From an uncultured Eubacteriales bacterium (GTDB taxonomy: Bacteria > Bacillota_A > Clostridia > Christensenellales > Aristaeellaceae): a stretch of 22,237 bases of DNA. The position numbers were made by a program, and so were the translations under genes. The notes below the pieces were generated by a model. It had not been told where the DNA came from. It saw only the letters and a list, made by a program, of their open reading frames with translations, and ran no database searches. The stretch lies in contig CACXEB010000228.1 in the NCBI GenBank assembly GCA_902766515.1, positions 1-22,237 of the forward strand, written 5' to 3'. Shown here one piece after another: positions 6,108 through 13,813 of this stretch (its first letter is position 1; every line of letters begins with the position of its first letter).

Positions 6108-7751
6108 TCAATAATACCGGTCCGCGGTCGTCATCAGCCGCCGGTAAGTCAGCCAGGACAGCACGGCAAGGGGCAGGGCCAGGATGGCCGTGTACAGGTA
6201 CATGCCGATGTCCAGGCTCAGCAGGCCGAAGCTGGCGACGGCCAGCGCCACGAGGATACCCCAGCTGATCAGGAGGCCGATCAGGACGCCGGATTGCTGC
6301 TTGACGGCCTCCTGCTCCGTCACCCAGTCCAGCCTGGGGTTCCGGACATCGCGGGCCAGGGACAGGCAGGTCGTGGCGAATCCGTACAGCGCGCAGAGTA
6401 CAAAGGCCAGCAGGGCATGGACCAGCAGGGAAGGCGCCAGTACGGCCAGAGCGACCGTGGCGATCAGCGTACCGGACAGGGAGATGCCGTAGCTGATGAT
6501 CAGCTTGGCGAGCACCGATGTCCGGGAACCGACCGGCAGGGACCTGAGGACCGCGTGGCCCGAGCCCTCGCGGGTCACCGCGGAGGAGGCGGCCGGATTG
6601 ATGCCGGTCATATACCCCATGGCCGCCGCGAGCACCGCGACGATGACGCCGTCGGAAACGGTTCCGGTCAGCGTCTCCAGGATATCCTGGCCGTTCTTCC
6701 GGATGCCCATGAACAGGGCGACGATCATGATGGTCGGCAGGATGGCGGTCGGCAGCAGATTGACCGCGTAGGTCGGTACGCGCAGGATGCTGAGCCATTC
6801 GCGGCGGCAGCAGGCGCTGAGCGGGGAGCGCACCGCGCCGGCGCCTTTTCCGCTCCGCTTCATCACTGCCGCGCTGGTTTCGCCCTGCAGCAGCGACAGC
6901 TTCCGGTATACGGTCGTCAGGACCACGATTACCAGCGCTGAAGCAGCCAGGCTGACGGCGGTAAACAGCAGCAGCTTTCCGCCGTCGCCCAGCAGGCCGG
7001 CGGCGGCCCAACGCATCGGCGGGAAGAAGGAAAACATGGCCTGGATGCGCGCCTGCTGGCTGGCCAGGAGATTGGCCAGCATCTCGGAGGCGTTCTCGTT
7101 GTCCCCGGCCATGTATCCCATGTTCATGCAGAAGACCAGGTAGACTGCCAGGAAGACGAGGCCGCAGATGGTTGCCAGCAGTTCACGCCGCTTCCACAGG
7201 CTGGACAGCCGAATGAGGAGCGTGGACAAAAGCGCGATGGCGGCGATGGGCAGCATGCTGAGGGTCAGCCAGACGGCCGCCAGCCGCAGGTAGTACGTGG
7301 CGGCCACGCCCGTCCGGACGCCGTAGATGATGCCCGCCGGCAGGAGGATCAGGGCGTTGATGCCCGTTTCGCTCAGCCAGATCTGGGTCAGCCGCGCGCA
7401 GAGCAGCGTGCGGGTGCGGATGGGCAGCGCCGCCATCAGGACGGCGTCCCGGTTGAAGTAGAGCGCGCTCATGACGAAGAAGAACGCCATGATCAGCGTG
7501 CCGAGCGTGCCCATGGTCACGGCCAGGTTGGGCAGCATGTCCGGGAGCCCCATGGCCATCAGCCGGGTCATGATGCCGTTTTCGATCACCACCAGGAAAG
7601 TGCCCAGATAGATCAGCAGGACGATGACGCCCAGGGGGCGGAGCACCGCCTTCCAGCCCTTCTCCGCGAACTGCGCTTTGATATTGCCGGGCTTCAGGTC
7701 CGCATAGCGGGACAGCAGCTGAAGGCGCAGCAGTGCAAAATAGCCGGTCAC
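6108..7751 (-). CDS. ABC transporter permease (ABC-2/exporter type)
   Basis: This 547-aa integral membrane protein has roughly a dozen hydrophobic segments in two halves. They are separated by a cytoplasmic stretch (about residues 275-310, LLQGETSAAVMKRSGKGAG) preceding CCRREWLSILRVP. There is no nucleotide-binding domain and no substrate-binding protein nearby. The gene overlaps the preceding ABC ATPase by 4 bases, so the two almost certainly form one exporter. Such split ATPase/large-permease exporters handle lipids, peptides or drugs; the cargo cannot be told from sequence. It is the last gene of the leftward series and is followed within 37 bases by a terminator. Confidence 0.85.
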   Translation of the reverse strand: MTGYFALLRLQLLSRYADLKPGNIKAQFAEKGWKAVLRPLGVIVLLIYLGTFLVVIENGIMTRLMAMGLPDMLPNLAVTMGTLGTLIMAFFFVMSALYFNRDAVLMAALPIRTRTLLCARLTQIWLSETGINALILLPAGIIYGVRTGVAATYYLRLAAVWLTLSMLPIAAIALLSTLLIRLSSLWKRRELLATICGLVFLAVYLVFCMNMGYMAGDNENASEMLANLLASQQARIQAMFSFFPPMRWAAAGLLGDGGKLLLFTAVSLAASALVIVVLTTVYRKLSLLQGETSAAVMKRSGKGAGAVRSPLSACCRREWLSILRVPTYAVNLLPTAILPTIMIVALFMGIRKNGQDILETLTGTVSDGVIVAVLAAAMGYMTGINPAASSAVTREGSGHAVLRSLPVGSRTSVLAKLIISYGISLSGTLIATVALAVLAPSLLVHALLAFVLCALYGFATTCLSLARDVRNPRLDWVTEQEAVKQQSGVLIGLLISWGILVALAVASFGLLSLDIGMYLYTAILALPLAVLSWLTYRRLMTTADRYY

Positions 7752-8488
7752 GCCTCTTCGCTCCCTTCGTCCTCCGTCCGGGACAGGAAAAGCTCTTCCA
7801 GCGAAGTGGCTTTTTCGCCTTCCCGCAGCTCCTCCATGGTGCCTTCGGCGATCAGCTGGCCGTGGTCGATGATGCCGATGCGGGTGCAGAGCTTTTCAGC
7901 GACCTCGAGCACGTGGGTGGAGAAGAAGACCGTATTGCCCTTGGCGCAGTGGGCTTTCATTTCCTCCTTCAGCAGGTGGCTGGCTCGCGGGTCCAGGCCG
8001 GTCAGCGGCTCATCGAGGATCCAGACCGGCGGCTGGTGGATCAGCGCGCCGATGACGGCAAGCTTTTGCTTCATGCCGCGGGAGTAGGACCGGATCTGGC
8101 TGGCCGCGGCGTCCTTCAGGTCAAACAGGTCCAGGTATTTTTCGATGTGCGCCTTGCGTTCCGCCGCGCCTACCTGGTAGATATCGGCCATGAAGCCCAG
8201 GTATTCCAGGCCGGTCAGGCGGTCGTACAGGTCGTTGCCGTCCGGGACGTAGCCGATCATGCGCTGGGCGGCCAGCCGGTCTTCCGACATGGAACGGCCC
8301 TCCACGCTGACGGTGCCGCTGTCCGGCGTCAGGATGCCGGTGATCAGCTTGATCGTGGTGGTTTTGCCTGCGCCGTTGGGGCCGATGAAACCGAAGAGTT
8401 CGCCGCTTTTGACCTCAAGCGTCAGGCCGTCCACAGCCTTTTTGGCATTTTTCGCATAGGTTTTCGTGACCTGTGAAAGCGTAATCAT
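7748..8488 (-). CDS. ABC transporter ATP-binding protein
   Basis: This 246-aa ATPase is complete. Walker A GPNGAGKTT is at 36-44, the signature YSRGMKQKL at 135-143, Walker B WILDEPLTGLD at 156-166, and the switch His in FFSTHVLE follows. The sequence belongs to the CcmA/multidrug-type ATPases that pair with ABC-2 permeases. Its start overlaps the MBL hydrolase stop by 4 bases (ATGA), and its end overlaps the permease start by 4 bases, indicating tight coupling of the exporter subunits. Confidence 0.92.
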   Translation of the reverse strand: MITLSQVTKTYAKNAKKAVDGLTLEVKSGELFGFIGPNGAGKTTTIKLITGILTPDSGTVSVEGRSMSEDRLAAQRMIGYVPDGNDLYDRLTGLEYLGFMADIYQVGAAERKAHIEKYLDLFDLKDAAASQIRSYSRGMKQKLAVIGALIHQPPVWILDEPLTGLDPRASHLLKEEMKAHCAKGNTVFFSTHVLEVAEKLCTRIGIIDHGQLIAEGTMEELREGEKATSLEELFLSRTEDEGSEEA

Positions 8489-9135
8489 AGAGCAGACACC
8501 TCAAATAAGTAGCTGGGCGCGCAGCACGCGATATCCTCCGATGTCACGCGCAGCAGGGGGACGGGCGCCGGCATCGGCTGGCCCCAGGCTTCGTAGAAGG
8601 GACGCGCGTCGGTGATCGGCCACGCGCTGTTGCAGCTGGTCTTATAGTGCATCGGCAGGACCACGCGGGGCACGATGTCCTCGACGATCTGCGCGGCCTG
8701 TGCGCCGTCAATGGTAAAGAAGCCGCCTACGGGCAGCATCAGCAGGTCGATGGCCCGCAGGAATTCCCGCTGTTTCGCGTCGGGCGGCGTTCCCAGGTCA
8801 CCCAGGTGCGCGATGCGCAGGCCGTCCATCTCAATGACGGTCAGCAGGGTGGCGCCCCGCTTGGCGCCCTGCGCGTCGTCGTGCCAGGCGGAAATGGCGC
8901 TGACGCGGACATGGGGCGTCAGGCGCGTGACGGTGGGCTCGCGCAGGATCATCGGGCTGCCTTCGACCTTGTCCGTATAGCTGTGGTCACCGTGGCCGTG
9001 GGAGACGACGACCGCGTCAGCGCGGACGCGGCGCATCGGATAACCGGTCTGGGCGTCGAAGGGATCCGTCAGCACGCGGTAGCCGTCCGCGGCTTCGAGC
9101 AGGAATTCGGAATGTCCGTTCCAGGTAATCAGCAT
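8485..9135 (-). CDS. MBL-fold metal-dependent hydrolase (UPF0173/UlaG-like)
   Basis: This 216-aa metallo-beta-lactamase-fold protein has metal ligands in HGHGDH (His46, His48, Asp50, His51). Further ligands are probable in SAWHDD, HLGDLG and PMHYKT. The domain order and short length fit the UPF0173/UlaG-like group of uncharacterised hydrolases. The ATG at 9135 is used rather than the frame opening at 9189. An AAAGGAAG ribosome binding site lies 9 bases upstream, and the family begins with a short strand such as MLITWNGHSEF. It overlaps the upstream hypothetical gene by 7 bases and the downstream ABC ATPase by 4. The substrate is unknown. Confidence 0.88.
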   Translation of the reverse strand: MLITWNGHSEFLLEAADGYRVLTDPFDAQTGYPMRRVRADAVVVSHGHGDHSYTDKVEGSPMILREPTVTRLTPHVRVSAISAWHDDAQGAKRGATLLTVIEMDGLRIAHLGDLGTPPDAKQREFLRAIDLLMLPVGGFFTIDGAQAAQIVEDIVPRVVLPMHYKTSCNSAWPITDARPFYEAWGQPMPAPVPLLRVTSEDIACCAPSYLFEVSAL

Positions 9136-9704
9136 ATCAGCTCGCTTCCTTTCATGGTATTCTTGCCGGATGCGCAGGCGGCCTGCCACAGCGCGTCCAG
9201 CGTGTACAGACCGGCCGCGGTGGGCGGCGGCTCATGCCGGCGCAGCAGCACGGCGAAAGCCGCCGGCAGCTCATCCTGCAGCAATGCAAACTCGCCCGCG
9301 TCCAGGCGCTTGAGCGTCCTGCGGAGGAGGGCGATGGGGTGGTCGGCGGGGTCCGTTTCCCGCGCCGCCAGGCGCAGGGCGCAGGCGGCCAGAAACGGGT
9401 AGGCCGGATAGGCTTCCTGCTGGCGCGGTGCGCTCCGCGGCGCCTCAGTGATCAGCGTATGCCAGGCGGCCGTGCTGGGATCCAGCAGCAGCAGCCCGTC
9501 CCTCAGGGTATACAGCCACCGGCCGGTGGCCGCCAGCCGGACGAGGATCGGCTCCGGGTCCGGTACGCGGCGCGGCAGGTCGGATGCCAGCAGCGCATCG
9601 GGCTGCCGGCATCGGCGCACAAAGCAGGGGACTCCCAGACATTCGCGCAGGGAGTCCCTCAGGGGTTCAAGAAGCGGCCGTGCGGCCGGAGGCTTTATCG
9701 GCAT
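9129..9704 (-). CDS. Hypothetical protein, 191 aa
   Basis: No family was recognised. The protein is rich in Leu, Ala, Arg and Pro and has no signal peptide or membrane segment. A short beta-rich patch GRWLYTLRDGLLLLDP (about residues 61-76) is followed by a mostly helical second half. It overlaps the end of the DUF1934 gene by 38 bases and the MBL gene by 7, which supports its being a translated member of the series. However, no ribosome binding site is visible before the ATG at 9704. A non-ATG start further in cannot be excluded. It may be a clade-specific protein. Confidence 0.6.
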   Translation of the reverse strand: MPIKPPAARPLLEPLRDSLRECLGVPCFVRRCRQPDALLASDLPRRVPDPEPILVRLAATGRWLYTLRDGLLLLDPSTAAWHTLITEAPRSAPRQQEAYPAYPFLAACALRLAARETDPADHPIALLRRTLKRLDAGEFALLQDELPAAFAVLLRRHEPPPTAAGLYTLDALWQAACASGKNTMKGSELIC

Positions 9705-10116
9705 AACGGATGTGAAGCTCGTGGTCAGAGGCGTATTCGCCGTCGAAATCCAGCTGGTAGCTCAGGTTGATCTCCCCGCTGTCCCGCCCGATATGGTACT
9801 GGACCACGCTGGGGAAAACCGCCATATCCATATCGCCGTACGGCGTGCGGTAGACGCCCTCGTAGCGGCTGCCCCGCACAAACACCATGTCCGCGCCCTT
9901 GCCCTGGCTGTTGGTCATGGTCACGGTGCCGTTGGACATGGTCAGGGTCACGTGGTTCTTGTCCCGGACGTCGTCCGGGGAAGTCTCGCTGTAGCGGAGC
10001 TTCCAGCTGTCGCCGTCCCCGCTCAGGTACCCGGTGGTGAACATCCGGATCGCGTCATCGGGGACACCGTTGGTCTTGCTCACGCCGGTGATGGACAGAA
10101 GGACTGTTTTACGCAT
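9667..10116 (-). CDS. DUF1934 family protein (YwiB-like beta-barrel)
   Basis: This 149-aa protein, beginning MRKTVLLSITGVSK, matches the DUF1934/YwiB family. Recognisable parts are the beta-strand alternation LRYSETSP, TLTMSNGTVTMTNSQG, YRTPYGDMDMAVFPS and the final strand INLSYQLDFDGEYASDHELHIRY. Members are small calycin-like barrels of unknown function, common in Bacillota. An AAGGAG ribosome binding site precedes the ATG at close spacing, and only 8 bases separate it from the anti-sigma-like gene. Confidence 0.85.
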   Translation of the reverse strand: MRKTVLLSITGVSKTNGVPDDAIRMFTTGYLSGDGDSWKLRYSETSPDDVRDKNHVTLTMSNGTVTMTNSQGKGADMVFVRGSRYEGVYRTPYGDMDMAVFPSVVQYHIGRDSGEINLSYQLDFDGEYASDHELHIRYADKASGRTAAS

Positions 10117-10124
10117 GCTGCTCC

Positions 10125-11048
10125 TTATATTGCCTGCCGGAACTGCTCGAAGAATGCGGGGCAGGACCAGGTGCCCGCAGAGGATACGCTGTCGTTCTGC
10201 ACGTACATCTGCAGGGTGACGCCGTTGCTGAACGCGATGTGCAGCACCTGGCCGGTCCGGGCGCAGCCGCCGCCCTGGCAGAAAGCCTGGGACACGAGCA
10301 CGCCCGCCAGCCGCTGCGCCGTCGCCGCGTCGCGGACGCGGCCGACGCCGGACAGGCTGATTTCAGTGACGCCGCCCTGGGCGATGGCTTCCGACAGGGA
10401 AGCGGGCACACGGCCCTGGCCGTTGGCGGTCACCTGTTGGAATACGCGGATCTGGCCGTCAATGCGGGCTGCGACCACGGAATCGCCCATGCCGCGCACC
10501 TGCCAGACGGTTTCGCCCGACAGCACGGTGTTGGAGCACAGGCCGGTGCCCGTCATTTCCGTAGTGTACTGGGCGATGGTGCCGATCTCGGCGCCCAGCT
10601 GGCTGTTTTTCAGCTGCTTGGGCGAGGAGAGCAGGCGGTAGTACACGCCGTTCACCAGTACCATGGGGAAGCGGCTGTCCGAATTGCCCGCCCACAGGTT
10701 GCGGAAAGCGGGCACATCGTCGGCGTTCTGCAGGGTGACGCTGCCGGCCGGCAGGTCGGCCCGCGTGGAGGGCGCCGGCGCCGCGCCGCCGGAATCGCCC
10801 GCGGTCACGCTTTCGATATTCAGCGTGGACTGCTGGCCGCCCTGCGGCAGGCAGAGCAGAATCAGCGCCGCGGCCGCGGCGACGGCGGCCGCCGACACGA
10901 TCCAGCGTCGTACGGTCCGGGCGCCGCGCTGCGCTGCGCGGGTCCGGATCACGTGATACAGTTTTTCATCCGCCCGGACATCGGCTGCCAGTTCATCGGC
11001 GGTCTTCGGCAATTGCTGCAGCTGTTTTTCCAACGTTTCCAATGTCAC
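10125..11048 (-). CDS. Membrane-anchored anti-sigma-factor-like protein
   Basis: This 307-aa single-pass protein has a short cytoplasmic N-terminus (1-48, charged, helical), a transmembrane segment at about 49-67 (WIVSAAAVAAAAALILLCL), and an extracytoplasmic domain of about 240 residues. It begins with GTG 7 bases after the stop of an ECF sigma factor gene, the classic place for its cognate anti-sigma factor. No HxxxCxxC zinc-binding anti-sigma motif is present. The ectodomain was not recognised. It contains cysteines (GLCSNT, AFCQGGGCARTG, TWSCPAFF) that could form disulfides and suggest a sensor. The anti-sigma role is inferred from position and topology. Confidence 0.7.
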   Translation of the reverse strand: MTLETLEKQLQQLPKTADELAADVRADEKLYHVIRTRAAQRGARTVRRWIVSAAAVAAAAALILLCLPQGGQQSTLNIESVTAGDSGGAAPAPSTRADLPAGSVTLQNADDVPAFRNLWAGNSDSRFPMVLVNGVYYRLLSSPKQLKNSQLGAEIGTIAQYTTEMTGTGLCSNTVLSGETVWQVRGMGDSVVAARIDGQIRVFQQVTANGQGRVPASLSEAIAQGGVTEISLSGVGRVRDAATAQRLAGVLVSQAFCQGGGCARTGQVLHIAFSNGVTLQMYVQNDSVSSAGTWSCPAFFEQFRQAI

Positions 11049-11055
11049 AGACGAT

Positions 11056-11571
11056 TCACTTCCCTTCGAGGATTTCTTTGAGTCTCAGCCTGGCGCGCGT
11101 CAGGCGGCTGGACACCGTTCCGGACGGCACGCCGAGGATATCGGCGGTCTGCTCGATGGTGCAGTCCTGGTAATAGTACAGCAGGATGACCTCGCGGTAC
11201 TCGGGCTTCAGCCGGTTGACGGCGGTCAGCAGCTCGGTCTTCTCCACTGCGTCGGTGATGTCGTTGGGGTCCGGTGTCAGTTCCAGCGCCGGACTGCCCA
11301 GCACCGTGCGCCGGATCCAGGCGCTTCGCCAGATATCCTTGCAGCGGTTGACGGCGGCTTTCAGCAGGTACGCTTTTTCGCTGCCGGTCTGGATTTCTGC
11401 CCCGGAGGAGATCAGCCGGACAAACACGTCCTGCACGACATCCTCCGCCTGTTCCCGGCTGCCCAGGTAATACAGGCTGAGCCGGAGCAGGCCCGTCGCG
11501 TACTCCCGATAAAGCCCGTCATAATAGGCCATCGGCGGATGCGCCGGATGGGCGGTTTCCCGCTCATTCAT
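11056..11571 (-). CDS. ECF-type RNA polymerase sigma factor
   Basis: This 171-aa sigma-70 family protein has only regions 2 and 4. Region 2 includes YATGLLRLSLYYLGSREQAEDVVQDVF. Region 4 includes LKPEYREVILLYYYQDCTIEQTADILGVPSGTVSSR with its helix-turn-helix. It should direct polymerase to a small regulon and be held by the membrane protein encoded 7 bases downstream. The ATG at 11571 has AGAGGAG about 12 bases upstream, a rather long spacing; the second ATG at 11532 has none. The 80-nt gap upstream separates it from DUF896, but no clear ECF or sigma-A promoter is visible there. Confidence 0.92.
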   Translation of the reverse strand: MNERETAHPAHPPMAYYDGLYREYATGLLRLSLYYLGSREQAEDVVQDVFVRLISSGAEIQTGSEKAYLLKAAVNRCKDIWRSAWIRRTVLGSPALELTPDPNDITDAVEKTELLTAVNRLKPEYREVILLYYYQDCTIEQTADILGVPSGTVSSRLTRARLRLKEILEGK

Positions 11572-11651
11572 AAAGACGTAATACTCCTCTGTTTTTATCC
11601 CGGAAAATGAAGTTTTTTTCGCGTGGTATCAGGACGGTCTCTCTCGGTCGG

Positions 11652-11861
11652 TCAGCTGGGCTTCCGGGGCCGGAGGGGCCGCTTGGTGCCGTCCGGCTCC
11701 TGGATGTAGGTGTGGTCCAAAGTCGCTTTGACATTGGCCTTGAATTCGTCGATGTACCTGCGCCGCAGGGCATGCTGCTCCTTCTGCTCCGCTTCCGTCA
11801 GCGGACGCTCGCGGCTCAGGCGGGCCAGCTCGTTGATGCGCTCGATCTGCTCCCTGGTCAT
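11652..11861 (-). CDS. DUF896 domain protein (YnzC family)
   Basis: This 69-aa protein begins MTREQIERINELARLSRERPLTEAE, continues EQHALRRRYIDEFKANVKATLDHTYI and ends in a basic PLRPRKPS tail. This is the DUF896/YnzC signature of a two-helix cytosolic protein. In Bacillus, relatives are found in SOS-controlled operons, but no molecular role is established. Its ATG overlaps the stop of the Lgt-like gene by 4 bases, so it is the last member of that translationally coupled block. Confidence 0.93.
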   Translation of the reverse strand: MTREQIERINELARLSRERPLTEAEQKEQHALRRRYIDEFKANVKATLDHTYIQEPDGTKRPLRPRKPS

Positions 11862-12811
11862 GTCCGGTCCTCCCTGAGCAGCCGGAAGCCGAGCACGGCG
11901 GGGACGGCGACCAGCGCGATGAATACGATGTACAGCAGGAGGCGGCTGATATCGGTGCGGTCGATCATGAACTCAATGCCGACCGCGATGCCGGTCACCG
12001 CCGGGATGCTGATGAGCGCCGCCAGGGCCAGCCCGCGCTGGCGATGCCATTGCCGGACGGACAGGATGATGACAGCCGTGCCCAGGAGCACCATGGAGAA
12101 GATCTGCTCCATCCGCACGAAGCTGCGGACGGTCATGTGCCCGTCGTAGCGCAGGCTTTCGAAAATGATCTGCGTCGCGCCGAAAAGCAGCATGAATTTG
12201 AAAAATGTGCGGCCGGGCCGGTGGTTTTTCCACAGGTCCGCGGCCAGCACGGCGCAGAGCACCAGCGCGGCCAGGCATTCGAGCCGCCACGTCATCAGGA
12301 ACCAGGTGTCATAGTCGTCCACGACGGACAGCCAGGGCTGGCAGAAGGCCGGGATCGTCAGGCCGCGGCTCAGGCCGAAGCCTTCGATGCAGCCCTCGCC
12401 CAGGCGCTCGGCCGCGGTGAACAGCAGGAAGGCCGGCGTGAGGATGTCCAGGCAGCGGCTGGGTGCGGCATGCGTCAGCTTTGCCGCCAGCACGGCCGCG
12501 ATGCAGGCTCCCGCCAGGGCGCCGTACAGGGAATAGCCGCCGGTATCAAACCGGACCATGGCCCACAGGGGCATTACCGCCCCCAGGCTTTCGTCCAGCA
12601 GGCCGTACAGGAGCCGGGACAGCAGGAAGCCGATGACCAGGGAAAACAGCGCCTGCAGCGGCGCGGTCCCGGCCGGCAGCTTCACCTTCCGGCCGAACAG
12701 GCCCAGTGCGGCGGCCGCCAGCAGCAGCCCCGCCGCCGCGTACAGGCCGAAGGTATAGACGCTGCCGCCCAGGAACGGGGTCAGCACAGCGTCCTCGCGT
12801 AAGGCGGGCAT
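11858..12811 (-). CDS. Lgt-like membrane protein, copy B
   Basis: This 317-aa polytopic protein keeps more Lgt character than copy A. GYSLYGALAGACIA (92-105) stands for the YGGLIGG region and DILTPAFLLFTAAERLGEGCIEGFG (122-146) for the D...PALALGQAIGRxGNFxNGExxG region. WRLE (175-178) is at the place of HPTQLYE. IFESLRYDG (216-224) with VRMEQIFS (232-239) covers the C-terminal FxEFxR and GQ(I/W)LS elements. The NFxN part of the signature reads EGCI, and the family's early His motif is not evident, so activity on prolipoproteins is doubtful. Its ATG overlaps the glycosidase stop by one base (TAATG). The same gene pairing occurs at 1539-3331. Confidence 0.75.
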   Translation of the reverse strand: MPALREDAVLTPFLGGSVYTFGLYAAAGLLLAAAALGLFGRKVKLPAGTAPLQALFSLVIGFLLSRLLYGLLDESLGAVMPLWAMVRFDTGGYSLYGALAGACIAAVLAAKLTHAAPSRCLDILTPAFLLFTAAERLGEGCIEGFGLSRGLTIPAFCQPWLSVVDDYDTWFLMTWRLECLAALVLCAVLAADLWKNHRPGRTFFKFMLLFGATQIIFESLRYDGHMTVRSFVRMEQIFSMVLLGTAVIILSVRQWHRQRGLALAALISIPAVTGIAVGIEFMIDRTDISRLLLYIVFIALVAVPAVLGFRLLREDRT

Positions 12812-13806
12812 TACCAGGCCTCCTCCGGCACGGCGGTGGCGAAGTAGATCAGGTCGTTGACGTCGCGTTCCTTGGCCTTGTAGTTGTAGATCTCGTCATG
12901 GAACACCAGCAGCGCCGAGTTGCCGCCGTCCAGGTTGTAGGCCTGCTCGCAGCCAAGGCTGCCCATGTAGTCAGCCAGCTCCTGCAGGGTGCAGCCCTCG
13001 CTGCCGGACTTGCCGCGGCCGTCCGCGATGACCATGACATAGCTCAGCGGGCCGGTCTGGCCGATAGCGGCGCGGGGCTCCTTCCCGGTGGAATTGTAGT
13101 TGGCGTATTTCTTCGGGATCTCCAGCACCGTGCCGTCCTGCACCAGCGCGGGGCCGAACATGAAGGCGTTGATGATCTCATGGCCGGTGTCCTTCTCGAA
13201 GGTGTCTGCGCCCTTGGACTTGACGAACACGTGGAAGTCGCCGTTCTCGTCGGTGATCAGGATGTCCAGGTCCTTGTTGGTCTTGGTCTGCCGGACGATC
13301 TTCATGCGCACCTCAAAGGAGTGCAGCTTGGCGCTGCGCGTGAAGGCGGTGCCGTTCATGGCGACGATGGCGTTGTTGTCTTTGGCCATCTTGGACACGT
13401 AGCCGTAGCCCTTGTCGCTCTTGATGTTCTTGGCGTAGAAGTTCGTGCGCAGCTGGGTGGGGGAGGCGATGTTGACCCGGGCGATGCGCCAGACGACGCC
13501 ATCCTGCTCCAGGGTTTCCATCTGGACGCTGATGCTGTCGTCCTCATAACCGTCCTCGGTGAAGTTGGCCGGGTTCGGCTTCATGCCGGGGGTACGGTCG
13601 ATCGGCAGCTCATATACGGGTGCGTCCTCCCACTCGCCTTCGGCGCTGGCTGTGGGGAACAGCTGCCAGCGGCCGCTCTCTTCCATCTGGTCGGTGATCT
13701 CCCAGCGCGCGTCCTCCAGGATCTGGGGGGAGGAAAGCACGAAGGGGGTCAGCAGGATCATTGCGGCGCACAGCGCCCACAGGGCGATACGTACGGGCAG
13801 TTTCAT
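12811..13806 (-). CDS. Phosphodiester glycosidase family protein (NAGPA domain), copy B
   Basis: This 331-aa protein starts with one hydrophobic segment (about 7-26), a signal anchor or signal peptide. The NAGPA-type motifs NAFMFGPALVQDG (213-225), PRAAIGQTGPLSY (244-256) and AYNLDGGNS (289-297) are aligned with copy A. The first motif reads NGTAF (151-155) where copy A has NGDFF, a possible change in activity. It lies 7 bases after a GT2-GtrA gene and is coupled to Lgt-like copy B. A role in trimming or transferring a sugar linked through a phosphodiester on the outer face of the membrane is inferred from family and neighbours. Confidence 0.87.
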   Translation of the reverse strand: MKLPVRIALWALCAAMILLTPFVLSSPQILEDARWEITDQMEESGRWQLFPTASAEGEWEDAPVYELPIDRTPGMKPNPANFTEDGYEDDSISVQMETLEQDGVVWRIARVNIASPTQLRTNFYAKNIKSDKGYGYVSKMAKDNNAIVAMNGTAFTRSAKLHSFEVRMKIVRQTKTNKDLDILITDENGDFHVFVKSKGADTFEKDTGHEIINAFMFGPALVQDGTVLEIPKKYANYNSTGKEPRAAIGQTGPLSYVMVIADGRGKSGSEGCTLQELADYMGSLGCEQAYNLDGGNSALLVFHDEIYNYKAKERDVNDLIYFATAVPEEAW

Positions 13807-13813
13807 GGGATGA

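Noticed and set aside
11572..11651. ECF autoregulatory promoter before the sigma factor gene
   Set aside because: TGATAC is present, but no CGTC-type -10 lies at the right distance; no sigma-A boxes either.
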